DNA of 64,000 nt from Halocaridina rubra (lineage: Eukaryota; Arthropoda; Malacostraca; Decapoda; Atyidae): contig JAXCGZ010011634.1 of assembly GCA_037179515.1 (NCBI GenBank), forward strand, positions 1-64,000, in the 5' to 3' direction. Below the pieces are notes generated by a model. The model was not told the origin of the DNA and did no database searches. It worked only from the letters and a program-made list of their open reading frames with translations. This document shows positions 46,411 to 58,766 of this stretch, in pieces. A program made the translations under genes and the position numbers. The first letter of the stretch is position 1; each line of letters begins with the position of its first letter.

Positions 46411-47310
46411 TGTCTTGAATATATTTCAAGACAGTTTATTTCTACGTACATTATGTAAGTGTTAGTTTGCATATAGTTTCGTTTATTGTAACGTAAGTGC
46501 ATAAATGTATACTTTTAGACTTCGCATGTATACTTATTAAGTTCTATCATGTATACACGTATATTCGTATGTATAATGTGTAGTTTATTAGGGAGGCTGG
46601 CCGTAGAAGACGTGGAGAAAGGAATGTAGGTCACTAATGGATTTTAGCCATTAACCCTTCACCTCCTTGATAACGCTTATTGCATCGCCTCGTTGAACAA
46701 AGAACTGTTGTAAGCAAGTCATAAGTCAACTTAGTCCTAGTACCCAGGACCCCGACAAACTAGAGGAGTTTGTGGGACTTTCTTATAAAGTTAGTTGCCG
46801 TCGTGAGATGCTACGGGGCACTCATGTTTGTTGTCCTCGTGAGACGTTACGAGACACTCGAGTAGAGGAACGTGACAGAGATCCGTGGATCAGAAGATAC
46901 GTTTTTGATTCGGAGTCCCGTGATTGCTGACGACATCAGGGTTATCCGGACAGATAAGTACAGAGTTATTATATTTCTAACAATATTTATAACTACGTGT
47001 GAGGGACAGAATGAGCTCATTTAATTGAACACTCGTAGGTAGAATGTATGTTAGAAAATGTATTATTCTGTATGAGGAAGTTTTAATTTAAGGTGAGGAG
47101 AGTTTATTTAAATATTCACATATCAGCAGTTCATAAACCCCCATATAAAATATTTGCATGTATGTTTATGCATGTAATATTAATTATATTTTATTGGTAG
47201 AGGATTTAATTTTGAGATCGTGGTAGGCCTCTACTGAAGCCGTGTCAGGATTTCCGAATTTAGGGGGTTATAAGATCGAAGGGTAAATAACACACAGGAA
47301 ATCCTCCACA
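46411..47310 (+). repeat. 5' LTR of inner BEL element
   Basis: 900 bp, TG...CA ends. It opens with TGTCTTGAA, five bases, then TTCAAGACA, a 23 bp hairpin. Confidence 0.9.
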
Positions 47311-47315
47311 GCTTT

Positions 47316-47332
47316 TGGTCCTTCGAACCGGA
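47316..47332 (+). promoter_or_regulatory. Primer binding site of inner element
   Basis: TGGTCCTTCGAACCGGA begins 5 bases after the LTR. The leading TGG fits pairing with a tRNA CCA end. Which tRNA is not determined. Confidence 0.6.
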
Positions 47333-48022
47333 TGAGAATTGGTGTGGTAATGGTGAAAATAGTGTACATTTTAGATAAGCTCCCACCTTGTAAGAAGTTA
47401 GTGTAAAACTCTACGGTTAAAATCTTCCACATTTCAGCGAAAACAGGGAGGAGCATTGCATGTATTTGCATGAATATTGCAAATATACCTTTGAAATTTA
47501 AGTGGTTGTTGAAATAAATAAGAGAATCCATTTCCCACGTGGATAAAGCGTTTCTCTATCTGTGGAAACGAAATATACTTTCGTAGTAGAGCGTCCATTA
47601 AGTAATTTGGATATTAGTACCCAATTTCGGCTGGGTGAACAGTGGTGTTTAGGGATTTGTGTGTTTACATATTTCCCATTTAACGATATCTAGAATGTCG
47701 TATTGATTCCTTTGTTTACGTAAATAAACAGAAGGTAGTGACCCACCTACTGCTAGGTGCACAGTGTCGTTTGAGGAACAGTGTGGTTTGCATTACACTT
47801 TCCATTTACTGTTGCTGACTTAACAGTGTCGTTTAACTGATGAAAAGTGTGTTTTACACTTTGAGGATTGGCGTCATAATTGACGGAATTAAATAACTGT
47901 ATGTTATTATCTTGAGATTTGGAAGATTGTCCTTTGATACTCTTTACAGAGTGATTGTTTGTTGCATTGTGGATGCATAAAGAAGATCGTGGATTCTTTG
48001 ATGATAAAATTGCATCAACTAT

Positions 48023-50887
48023 TTGTTTGTTGTTTTATGTTCTATTTGCTTTCTCAATATGTCGGTTAAACCTGAGGCATTAAAACGCCTTCGGGAATTG
48101 GTTCAACGTGATTGTGTTCAGTGTCAAACAGAACTTGCCAAAGATGATGAGACACTTGTTGTTAATTATTTAGAAAGATGTCATCATACGCTAACAGAAA
48201 GATTCGGAAGATTTGATAGGAAATATGAAGAATATGTCGAGAATAAGCCCCTTAAAAGGGATTCTGAAGAGGAGGATACAGAACATGACAATCTAGCTGA
48301 AACAGTAAATAATATTAGCTTAGCTGTCCTAGAACGGATTCGTAAGTTAGGAACTATGAAGAATACTAGAGCTCCTAGTTCCGAGAGTTCAAGCCTCCCC
48401 AGTGGGCAACCCACACCGAAATTTCCTGAAGTAAAATTACCACAGTTCTCTGGAAACTATGATGAATGGCACGAGTTTTGGGATACGTTCGATAGTTTAG
48501 TACATAGTACTTCTATGGCAACTATGACAAAGTTTACCATCTTAAGAAATGCCCTTAAAGGAGATGCAAAAGACACCATAAAGGGATATCCTGTTGCTAG
48601 TGAGAGTTATGATGAATGCATTCAACAGCTGCAAGCTGTTTATGCCAGCAAGGACAGGATTGTACGAAATTTAATGAGGAAATTGGTAAAGTTACCAACT
48701 CCTTCTTCTCATTATTCATCACTTTTTAAGTTCAAGCAGGAAGTAGAAGCCATTACTCGAAGTCTGAAAAATTATAGAGACATGAAGAATACTGATTGGG
48801 TGTTTTCAGAACTCGTGATGATGAAATTGCCAGAAGATGTTGAGAACTGGATTAGCATGAAAATAGACACAAAATATCCTACATATGAAACCCTCTTGAA
48901 GGAACTGGGAAAATATGTATATCATATAGAGGGCAACAATACAAAGGGTAACACAAAGGGAGAGACCCAAACCTCCCAGAGAGATGAGATACAGTTCTAT
49001 AAAAAGAATGTGGGTAGTTATGGTGCTACTGCAAATGTAGTAAATAGCAAAACAGAATGTGTATTCTGTGGTTGGCAAGGTCATAAGTCTGATCAGTGTA
49101 ATAAAGTAGTAAGCATAAATGAACGAAGAGACAAATTGCGAGACAATAACAAATGTCTGAGATGTACTCAGTCAGGGCATTATGCAAATAAATGTTACAC
49201 TCAGTTAAACTGTAAGAAGTGTAAGAAAAATGGTCATCATGCAGCCTTGTGTTATGAACAAGAGTCATATTTTCGTAGAAGGTTTGAAGAACCTTCATTT
49301 CTGAATGAACAGTCAGAAAATGGTTCAAATATAGATGAGTCAAGCAATAAGCAAGAACATTCTGACTCAGAAAAGGACAAGAAACATGTTGGTGTGATGA
49401 CTATGAAGGCAGTACAGAGGCAAATGGTGAAGCCGAGTTTACCTTCATGTGCTCTGCCTACTGCAAGTGGAAAAATAAGCAGCTCAAAGGGAAATCTTTG
49501 GGTAAACACTAGGTTATTCTTTGATACAGGTTCCCAGTGTTCCTTTATAACTAGGGAATTAGCTGAAAGACTTAAATTGAGCCCAGTAGATGAAATGTCT
49601 CTTGGTATTGATGCATTTCGTTCTGAGACGAAGAAAGGAAGTTTTCCTGTTGTAAATGTAGTTATCAAATTGGGGAAAAGAAGAGCCAGAGTTAAATTAC
49701 TCGTAGTTGATGACATGGTAATTAGCATCCACACTCCAGGACTAGCAAAGGCTGCAAATGTGTTAAAGTCTAATGGTCACAAGTTGGCTGATGAAGATAT
49801 TTATAGTGATGTACTGGAGAACATTGGCATTGTTATTGGTGCCTTACATTTTAGTCAGTTTGTTAGTGGTATTGACAAGTGGGATGTCTATACTTTGATG
49901 GAAACACCGGGTGGTGTCATGTTGTATGGTCATATTCCTTGTGATACTCAACATGAACCCAGTAATGTGCAGAGGCATATTGTTATGCGAGTAGGAACAC
50001 AGGTTTTTCCTACAGCTACTCAAGAGTTGATTGAAGTGGCCATAGAGCCTGTTAATAAGTTGTTGACTGAAGAGGCGATAAAGCCTAATAATAAGTTATT
50101 GATTGAAGAGGCCATATTGCCTGTAAATAAGTTGCTGATTGCAGAGGCCATAGAGCCTGTTAATAAGTTGTTGATTGAAGAAGCCATAGAGCCTGTTTAT
50201 AAGTTGTGGGAGCCAGAGAGTATTGGAGTAAAGCAAGAAGTGCATTACGAAGATAAAACTACACTTAGAAGTTTTACAGATTCTGTTCCCTTGAAGCCTA
50301 TCCACACTCCTCTCCTACACAATTTTCAGAGTGCCTTTGGACAAATGGAGTCTCTAATAGAACAGTTGGAGGAAATATTGGAGAATGTTCATGTGGGTAA
50401 TTTGTTGGATGCTTGTACCAGTGAAGAGAAACAGTTTGATATATGCAATACTGCAGATGTAGAGTGGGAAAAGACCAAAATACCACTGCAAGCACTGAAT
50501 TCCAACAATGCAAGACTTCAAAGGGTACTGGATCAGTGCCTTTCTGAAAATTCTAGATCTCCTAAAGTATCAAACTTTAGTTTAATCTGGAATGTTAATA
50601 CAGACAAGTTGTCTTTGAAAAGTCTGAAGGCTAGAGAAGATGTGTTGACCAAACATAAACTTCTGTCACTGGTGGGTATATTTTTGGACCCCTTAGGTCT
50701 AATATCACCCTTACTAAGAAGAGGGAAAATTCTTATCCAGAGAGCTTGGTCTGAAAAGCTCTCATGGGAATATCTGTTGTCAGAAGTATACGAAAAGGAA
50801 TCATCAAATTATGAAAGATCTGAACGTCAAGCTGCCCAAAGGGTTAAAGAATTGTGGGCACGCTTAATCATTGATGATAAATTGTAG
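48023..50887 (+). CDS. BEL/Pao Gag-protease polyprotein, pol core deleted (inner copy)
   Basis: 954 codons; the likely start is the internal ATG at 48059 (MSVKPEAL) in CAATATG context. Gag domain (DUF1759 type) from about residue 130 (FPEVKLPQFSGNYDEWHEFW). Three CCHC zinc knuckles sit at about 346-400 (CVFCGWQGHKSDQC, CLRCTQSGHYANKC, CKKCKKNGHHAALC). The aspartic protease (DUF1758 type) has DTGS at about 501. Five 12-residue repeats of the EPVNKLLIEEAI type follow at about 670-730. The end matches only the region after the RT in Pao pol (FLDPLGLISPLLRRGKILIQ). RT core, RNase H and integrase are missing, so movement would need proteins from another element. Confidence 0.85.
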   Translation: MFVVLCSICFLNMSVKPEALKRLRELVQRDCVQCQTELAKDDETLVVNYLERCHHTLTERFGRFDRKYEEYVENKPLKRDSEEEDTEHDNLAETVNNISLAVLERIRKLGTMKNTRAPSSESSSLPSGQPTPKFPEVKLPQFSGNYDEWHEFWDTFDSLVHSTSMATMTKFTILRNALKGDAKDTIKGYPVASESYDECIQQLQAVYASKDRIVRNLMRKLVKLPTPSSHYSSLFKFKQEVEAITRSLKNYRDMKNTDWVFSELVMMKLPEDVENWISMKIDTKYPTYETLLKELGKYVYHIEGNNTKGNTKGETQTSQRDEIQFYKKNVGSYGATANVVNSKTECVFCGWQGHKSDQCNKVVSINERRDKLRDNNKCLRCTQSGHYANKCYTQLNCKKCKKNGHHAALCYEQESYFRRRFEEPSFLNEQSENGSNIDESSNKQEHSDSEKDKKHVGVMTMKAVQRQMVKPSLPSCALPTASGKISSSKGNLWVNTRLFFDTGSQCSFITRELAERLKLSPVDEMSLGIDAFRSETKKGSFPVVNVVIKLGKRRARVKLLVVDDMVISIHTPGLAKAANVLKSNGHKLADEDIYSDVLENIGIVIGALHFSQFVSGIDKWDVYTLMETPGGVMLYGHIPCDTQHEPSNVQRHIVMRVGTQVFPTATQELIEVAIEPVNKLLTEEAIKPNNKLLIEEAILPVNKLLIAEAIEPVNKLLIEEAIEPVYKLWEPESIGVKQEVHYEDKTTLRSFTDSVPLKPIHTPLLHNFQSAFGQMESLIEQLEEILENVHVGNLLDACTSEEKQFDICNTADVEWEKTKIPLQALNSNNARLQRVLDQCLSENSRSPKVSNFSLIWNVNTDKLSLKSLKAREDVLTKHKLLSLVGIFLDPLGLISPLLRRGKILIQRAWSEKLSWEYLLSEVYEKESSNYERSERQAAQRVKELWARLIIDDKL

Positions 50888-50901
50888 TACTGATGGGGAG
50901 A

Positions 50902-50935
50902 CCCTCCATTTTTTCCTTTTTGGAGGGGCCCAGGA
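50902..50935 (+). other. Polypurine tract and adjacent hairpin of inner element
   Basis: GGAGGGGCCCAGGA directly precedes the 3' LTR. CCCTCCA and TGGAGGG flank a 12-base pyrimidine spacer, so the tract can fold. Confidence 0.6.
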
Positions 50936-51835
50936 TGTCTTGAATATATTTCAAGACAGTTTATTTCTACGTACATTATGTAAGTGTTAGTTTGCATATA
51001 GTTTCGTTTATTGTAACGTAAGTGCATAAATGTATACTTTTAGACTTCGCATGTATACTTATTAAGTTCTATCATGTATACACGTATATTCGTATGTATA
51101 ATGTGTAGTTTATTAGGGAGGCTGGCCGTAGAAGACGTGGAGAAAGGAATGTAGGTCACTAATGGATTTTAGCCATTAACCCTTCACCTCCTTGATAACG
51201 CTTATTGCATCGCCTCGTTGAACAAAGAACTGTTGTAAGCAAGTCATAAGTCAACTTAGTCCTAGTACCCAGGACCCCGACAAACTAGAGGAGTTTGTGG
51301 GACTTTCTTATAAAGTTAGTTGCCGTCGTGAGATGCTACGGGGCACTCATGTTTGTTGTCCTCGTGAGACGTTACGAGACACTCAAGTAGAGGAACGTGA
51401 CAGAGATCCGTGGATCAGAAGATACGTTTTTGATTCGGAGTCCCGTGATTGCTGACGACATCAGGGTTATCCGGACAGATAAGTACAGAGTTATTATATT
51501 TCTAACAATATTTATAACTACGTGTGAGGGACAGAATGAGCTCATTTAATTGAACACTCGTAGGTAGAATGTATGTTAGAAAATGTATTATTCTGTATGA
51601 GGAAGTTTTAATTTAAGGTGAGGAGAGTTTATTTAAATATTCACATATCAGCAGTTCATAAACCCCCATATAAAATATTTGCATGTATGTTTATGCATGT
51701 AATATTAATTATATTTTATTGGTAGAGGATTTAATTTTGAGATCGTGGTAGGCCTCTACTGAAGCCGTGTCAGGATTTCCGAATTTAGGGGGTTATAAGA
51801 TCGAAGGGTAAATAACACACAGGAAATCCTCCACA
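50936..51835 (+). repeat. 3' LTR of inner BEL element
   Basis: 900 bp, nearly identical to 46411-47310. Confidence 0.9.
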
Positions 51836-52467
51836 GTCATAAGTCAACTTAGTCCTAGTACCCAGGACCCCGACAAACTAGAGGAGTTTGTGGGACTTTC
51901 TTATAAAGTTAGTTGCCGTCGTGAGATGCTACGGGGCACTCATGTTTTACTGTGTTCATTGACAGTGCTTATAGGCGAAAGGGGTTAGTTGTCCTCGTGA
52001 GACGTTACGAGACACTCAAGTAGAGGAACGTGATTGAGATCCGTGGATCAGAAGATACGTTTTTGATTCGGAGTCCCGTGATTGCTGACGACATCAGGGT
52101 TATCCGGACAAATAAGTACAGAGTTATTATATTTCTAACAATATTTATAACTACGTGTGAGGGACAGAATGAGCTCATTTAATTGAACACTCGTAGGTAG
52201 AATGTATGTTAGAAAATGTATTATTCTGTATGAGGAAGTTTTACTTTAAGGTGAGGAGAGTTTATTTAAATATTCACATATCAACAGTTCATAAACCCCC
52301 TTATAAAATATGTGCATGTATGTCTATGCATGTAATATTAATTATATTTATTGGTAGAGGATTTAATTTTGAGATCGTGGTAGGCCTCTACTGAAGCCGT
52401 GTCAGGATTTCCGAATTTAGGGGGTTATAAGATCGAAGGGTAAATAACACACAGGAAATCCTCCACA
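51836..52467 (+). repeat. Right part of the outer element 5' LTR
   Basis: 632 bp beginning GTCATAAGTC. It carries the 39 bp net insertion (around TTCATTGACAGTGCTTATAG) found also in the 3' LTR at 56116-57054, with which it looks identical. Confidence 0.85.
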
Positions 52468-52472
52468 GCTTT

Positions 52473-52489
52473 TGGTCCTTCGAACCGGA
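52473..52489 (+). promoter_or_regulatory. Primer binding site of outer element
   Basis: Same TGGTCCTTCGAACCGGA sequence and same 5-base offset as in the inner copy. Confidence 0.6.
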
Positions 52490-53178
52490 TGAGAATTGGT
52501 GTGGTAATGGTGAAAATAGTGTACATTTAGATAAGCTCCCACCTTGTAAGAAGTTAGTGTAAAACTCTACGGTTAAAATCGCCCACATTTCAGCGAAAAC
52601 AGGGAGGAGCATTGCATGTATTTGCATGAATATTGCAAATATAACTTTGAAATTTAAGTGGTTGTTGAAATAAATAAGAGAATCCATTTCCCACGTGGAT
52701 AAAGCGTTTCTCTATCTGTGGAAACGAAATATACTTTCGTAGTTGAGCGTCCATTAAGTAATTTGGATATTAGTACCCAATTTCGGCTGGGTGAACAGTG
52801 GTTTTTAGGGATTTGTGTGTTTACATATTTCCCATTTAACGATGTCTAGAATGTCGTATTGATTCATTTGTTTATGTAAATAAACAGAAGGTAGTGACCC
52901 ACCTACTGCTAGGTGCACAGTGTCGTTTGAGGAACAGTGTGGTTTGCATTACACTTTCCATTTACTGTTGCTGACTTAACAGTGTCGTTTAATTGATGAA
53001 AAGTGTGTTTTACACTTTGAGGATTGGCGTCATAATTGACGCAATTAAATAACTGTATGTTATTATCTTGAGATTTGGAAGATTGTCCTTTGATACTCTT
53101 TACAGAGTGAATGTTTGTTGCATTGTTGATGTATAAAGAAGATCGTGGATTCTTTGATGATAAAATTGCATCAATTAT

Positions 53179-56067
53179 TTGTTTGTTGTTTTATGTTCTA
53201 TTTACTTTCTCAATATGTCGGTTAAACCTGAGGCATTACAACGCCTTCGGGAATTGGTTCAACGTGATTGTGTTCAGTGTCAAACAGAACTTGCCAAAGA
53301 TGATGAGACACTTGTTGTTAATTATTTAGAAAGATGTCACCATACGCTAACAGAAAGATTCGGAAGATATGATAGGAAATATGAAGAATATGTCGAGAAT
53401 AAGCCCCTTAAAAAGGATTCTGAAGAGGAGGATACAGAACATGACAATCTAGCTGAAACAGTAAATAATATTAGCTTAGCTGTCCTAGAACGGATTCGTA
53501 AGTTAGGAACTATGAAGAGTACTGGGGCTCCTAGTTCCGAGAGTTCAAGCCTCCCCAGTGGGCAACCCACACCGAAATTTCCTGAAGTAAAAATACCACA
53601 GATCTCTGGAAACTATGATGAATGGAACGAGTTTTGGGACACGTTTGATAGTTTAGTACATAGCACTTCTATGGCAACTATGACAAAGTTTACCATCTTA
53701 AGAAATGCCCTTCAAGGAGATGCAAAAGACACCATAAAGGGATATCCTGTTGCTAGTGAGAGTTATGATGAATGCATTCAACAGCTGCAAGCTGTTTATG
53801 CCAGCAAGGACAGGATTGTACGAAATTTAATGAGGAAATTGGTAAAAATACCAACTCCCTGTTCTAATTATTCATCACTTTTTAAGTTCAAGCAGGAAGT
53901 AGAAGCCATTACTCGAAGTCTGAAAAATTATAGAGACATGAAGAACACTGATTGGGTGTTTTCAGAACTCGTGATGATGAAATTGCCAGAAGATGTTGAG
54001 AACTGGATTAGCATGAAAATAGACACAAAATATCCTACATATGAAACCCTCTTGAAGGAACTGGGAAAATATGTATATTATATAGAGGGCAACAATACAA
54101 AAGGTAACACAAAGGGAGAGACCCAAACCTTCCAGAGAGATGATACCCAGTCCTATAAAAAGAATGTGGGTAGTTATGGTGCTACTGCTAAGGTAGTAAA
54201 TAGCAAAACAGAATGTGTATTCTGTGGTTGGCAAGGTCATAAGTCTGAACAGTGTAATAAAGTAGTTAGTATAAACGAACGCAGAGACAAATTGAGAAAC
54301 AATAACAAATGTCTGAGATGTACTCAGTCAGGGCATTATGCAAATGAATGTTACACTCAGTTAAACTGTAAGAAGTTTAAGAGAAATGGTCATCATGCAG
54401 CCTTGTGTTATGAACAAGAGTCAAAATTTCGCAGAAGGTTTGAAGAACCTACATTTCTGAAAGAACAGTCAGGAAATGGTTCAAATTTAGATGAGCAAGA
54501 ACATTCTGACTCAGGAAAGGACAAGAAACATGTTGGTGTGATGACTATGAAGGCAGTACAGAGGCAAATGGTGAAGCCGAGTTTACCTTCATGTGCTCTG
54601 CCTACTGCAAGTGGAAAAATAAGCAGCTCAAAGGGAAATCTTTGGGTAAATACTAGGTTATTCTTTGATACAGGTTCCCAGTGTTCCTTTATAACTAGGG
54701 AATTAGCTGAAAGGCTTAAATTAACCCCAGTAGATGAAATGTCTCTTGGTATTGATGCATTTCGTTCTGAGACAAAGAAAGGAAGTTTTCCAGTCGTAAA
54801 TGTAGTTATCAAATTGGGGAAAAGAAGAGCCAGAGTTAAATTACTTGTAGTTGATGACATGGTAATTAGCATCCACACTCCAGGACTAGCAAAGGCTGCA
54901 AATGTGTTAAAGTCTAATGGTCACAAGTTGGCTGATGAAGATATTTATAGTGATGTACTGGAGAACTTTGGCATTGTTATTGGTGCCTTACATTTTAGTC
55001 AGTTTGTTAGTGGTATTGACAAGTGGGATGTCTATACTTTGATGGAAACACCGGGTGGTGTCATGTTGTATGGCCATATTCCTTGTGATACTCAACATGA
55101 ACCCAGTAATGTGCAGAGGCATATTGTTATGCGAGTAGGAACACAGGTTTTTCCTACAGCTACTCAAGAGTTGATTGAAGTGGCCATAGAGCCAGTTAAT
55201 AAGTTGTTGATTGAGGAGGTCATAGAGCCTGTTAATAAGTTGTTGACTGAAGAGGCGATAAAGCCTAATAATAAGTTATTGATTGAAGAGGCCATATTGC
55301 CTGTAAATAAGTTGCTGATTGCAGAGGCCATAGAGCCTGTTAATAAGTTGTTGATTGAAGAAGCCATAGAGCCTGTTTATAAGTTGTGGGAGCCAGAGAG
55401 TATTGGAGTAAAGCAAGAAGTGCATTACGAAGATAAAACTACACTTAGAAGTTTTACAGATTCTGTTCCCTTGAAGCCTATCCACACTCCTCTCCTACAC
55501 AATTTTCAGAGTGCCTTTGGACAAATGGAGTCTCTAATAGAACAGTTGGAGGAAATATTGGAGAATGTTCATGTGGGTAATTTGTTGGATGCTTGTACCA
55601 GTGAAGAGAAACAGTTTGATATATGCAATACTGCAGATGTAGAGTGGGAAAAGACCAAAATACCACTGCAAGCACTGAATTCCAACAATGCAAGACTTCA
55701 AAGGGTACTGGATCAGTGCCTTTCTGAAAATTCTAGATCTCCTAAAGTATCAAACTTTAGTTTAATCTGGAATGTTAATACAGACAAGTTGTCTTTGAAA
55801 AGTCTGAAGGCTAGAGAAGATGTGTTGACCAAACATAAACTTCTGTCACTGGTGGGTATATTTTTGGACCCCTTAGGTCTAATATCACCCTTACTAAGAA
55901 GAGGGAAAATTCTTATCCAGAGAGCTTGGTCTGAAAAGCTCTCATGGGAATATCTGTTGTCAGAAGTATACGAAAAGGAATCATCAAATTATGAAAGATC
56001 TGAACGTCAAGCTGCCCAAAGGGTTAAAGAATTGTGGGCACGCTTAATCATTGATGATAAATTGTAG
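53179..56067 (+). CDS. BEL/Pao Gag-protease polyprotein, pol core deleted (outer copy)
   Basis: 962 codons with the same layout as the inner copy, likely starting at the internal ATG at 53215. Differences: six 12-residue repeats instead of five, four residues fewer before EHSDSGK, and the third zinc knuckle has lost its second Cys (CKKFKRNGHHAALC). The protease DTGS is intact. From the repeat region to the stop it is identical to the inner copy, while the first two thirds has several dozen residue changes. RT, RNase H and integrase are missing here too. Confidence 0.85.
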   Translation: MFVVLCSIYFLNMSVKPEALQRLRELVQRDCVQCQTELAKDDETLVVNYLERCHHTLTERFGRYDRKYEEYVENKPLKKDSEEEDTEHDNLAETVNNISLAVLERIRKLGTMKSTGAPSSESSSLPSGQPTPKFPEVKIPQISGNYDEWNEFWDTFDSLVHSTSMATMTKFTILRNALQGDAKDTIKGYPVASESYDECIQQLQAVYASKDRIVRNLMRKLVKIPTPCSNYSSLFKFKQEVEAITRSLKNYRDMKNTDWVFSELVMMKLPEDVENWISMKIDTKYPTYETLLKELGKYVYYIEGNNTKGNTKGETQTFQRDDTQSYKKNVGSYGATAKVVNSKTECVFCGWQGHKSEQCNKVVSINERRDKLRNNNKCLRCTQSGHYANECYTQLNCKKFKRNGHHAALCYEQESKFRRRFEEPTFLKEQSGNGSNLDEQEHSDSGKDKKHVGVMTMKAVQRQMVKPSLPSCALPTASGKISSSKGNLWVNTRLFFDTGSQCSFITRELAERLKLTPVDEMSLGIDAFRSETKKGSFPVVNVVIKLGKRRARVKLLVVDDMVISIHTPGLAKAANVLKSNGHKLADEDIYSDVLENFGIVIGALHFSQFVSGIDKWDVYTLMETPGGVMLYGHIPCDTQHEPSNVQRHIVMRVGTQVFPTATQELIEVAIEPVNKLLIEEVIEPVNKLLTEEAIKPNNKLLIEEAILPVNKLLIAEAIEPVNKLLIEEAIEPVYKLWEPESIGVKQEVHYEDKTTLRSFTDSVPLKPIHTPLLHNFQSAFGQMESLIEQLEEILENVHVGNLLDACTSEEKQFDICNTADVEWEKTKIPLQALNSNNARLQRVLDQCLSENSRSPKVSNFSLIWNVNTDKLSLKSLKAREDVLTKHKLLSLVGIFLDPLGLISPLLRRGKILIQRAWSEKLSWEYLLSEVYEKESSNYERSERQAAQRVKELWARLIIDDKL

Positions 56068-56081
56068 TACTGATGGGGAGA

Positions 56082-56115
56082 CCCTCCATTTTTTCCTTTT
56101 TGGAGGGGCCCAGGA
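56082..56115 (+). other. Polypurine tract and adjacent hairpin of outer element
   Basis: Same sequence as in the inner copy, directly before the 3' LTR. Confidence 0.6.
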
Positions 56116-57260
<1,145 letters not shown>

Positions 57261-57421
57261 AAGCTTTGTTATCATAATGACGACCGTAATTTCCATGTGT
57301 TCATGCATTATCAATGTGTTTTGACCACAGGAAACAATATAAAGCATTTTTTTCTATATGATCACATAAATATAATCTCTTTATGAAAGTTCAGTGTTAA
57401 TTTTCTTGAGCTTTTATTACG

Positions 57422-57424
<3 letters not shown>

Positions 57425-57506
<82 letters not shown>
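57425..57506. repeat. (GA)n microsatellite
   Basis: About 82 bp of pure GA. Confidence 0.95.
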
Positions 57507-57508
<2 letters not shown>

Positions 57509-58025
57509 ATCTGCCAACTTCTTTGGATACAATCTACAAGTTCACTAGTTTGAATAAATTATGATGCAGATACATAAACAAACAAACAAACATTTGCACT
57601 GATGAAAATTCAATTAAATGATTATTAATACTGTTTAATTACATTCATTATTTGTATTTAAGCAAAAGCAAAATAACTGGACCACCCGGAGGCCTAAAAA
57701 CAAAGGTGAATATTTTTAGAAACTGGCGCGTAAAACAAATGACGTTTTACAGTTGAAGAATTCTCGGGTACGTCTTTGTCCAGCCTTGATAAAAAAAAAA
57801 AAAAAAATGTCAAAGTACGCAGGAAAAAATGACATTTTCCACTCGATTTATTGAGTTTTCCCGAATGGATTTGCTTTCAATAAAGATATTAGAATTATAA
57901 AAAAAAAAGGACAACTGTATTAAACTAGACGAAGAAATATAAAATTTGTGATGATTATATTATCATATATATATAGTTTTTTTGCAATGACGAAATTATT
58001 TTCCTCCTTTGCTCCTTAAAAATGG

Positions 58026-58086
<61 letters not shown>

Positions 58087-58766
58087 CTACAGTATCAAAG
58101 AATAGCGTAATGGGATTTCCCTATTGGAATTAAACATCAACTTTGTCATGTTAATGTTTAACTTTTATCAATATTTGGGTCTTTATGAGGTCATTCATGA
58201 TGAACGGTGATCAAAATTATTTAAATATTATAGGTTATAATTCTGTTGCGTAAAAATTACAAAATGAATCCAAATAAAAGTCGTCAAACCATTGACTTAA
58301 AATGTGTAAACAAACAACAGATGGTAACAAAGCAAGTTAATTTTAGCAAACTACAGTTAACTAATTTTTGTGTCTATAACAATTAGAGTTAAACTATTCT
58401 TTAATAATTTGACCTGTTGGTAGAACATTCAACCCTTTTCTTGGCTAAAATAATTTTATTCAGGAATTATAAGATACAAATAAGTGAGCATATGTGTTTA
58501 ATGTGTCATGAGTATACTGACTTTGTGATATTTCATTGTATAATTAAGAGATATTCAACGATAATATTATGCGTGAATAAGAACTTAGAAATGATTATAT
58601 AACAGAATATTCATAACAGAGTAAAAAAAATATATATTTTTTAATACTAGTTGTACGTGCCAAATGGGTACGACAGCTTACGTGTACTAAAGAAAATATT
58701 TGCCAGCTTGACAGTCGCACCTTCTCATCACGTCAGAAAGAGTCTAGAAGTTGTCGAGGAAAGGTC
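57507..58766. other. Intergenic region upstream of Ddi1 homologue
   Basis: AT-rich, with poly(A) runs near 57790 and 57900 and an (AT)n array at 58026-58083. The last 80 bp before the ATG is less AT-rich and contains a CACGTCAG (CRE-like) motif; it is the likely 5' UTR or promoter. No other gene seen. Confidence 0.45.

Larger units (their letters stand above)
46411..51835 (+). mobile_element. Inner BEL/Pao non-autonomous LTR element
   Basis: Complete element: 5' LTR 46411-47310, internal region 47311-50935, 3' LTR 50936-51835. Both LTRs are 900 bp, start TGTCTTGAAT, end CCTCCACA, and differ at one base that I could see (G 46860 against A in the 3' copy). It lies within the outer element's 5' LTR with GT on both sides. 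Confidence 0.85.

Noticed and set aside
46102..46720. Tandem duplication within one LTR as the cause of the repeated 309 bp
   Set aside because: The missing 309 bp of the outer element's 5' LTR is exactly this segment, so nested insertion explains both breaks with one event.
48806..49343. Minus-strand reading frames in the BEL Gag region (also the matching outer copy)
   Set aside because: They are antisense shadows of the Gag-protease frame and change freely between the two copies.
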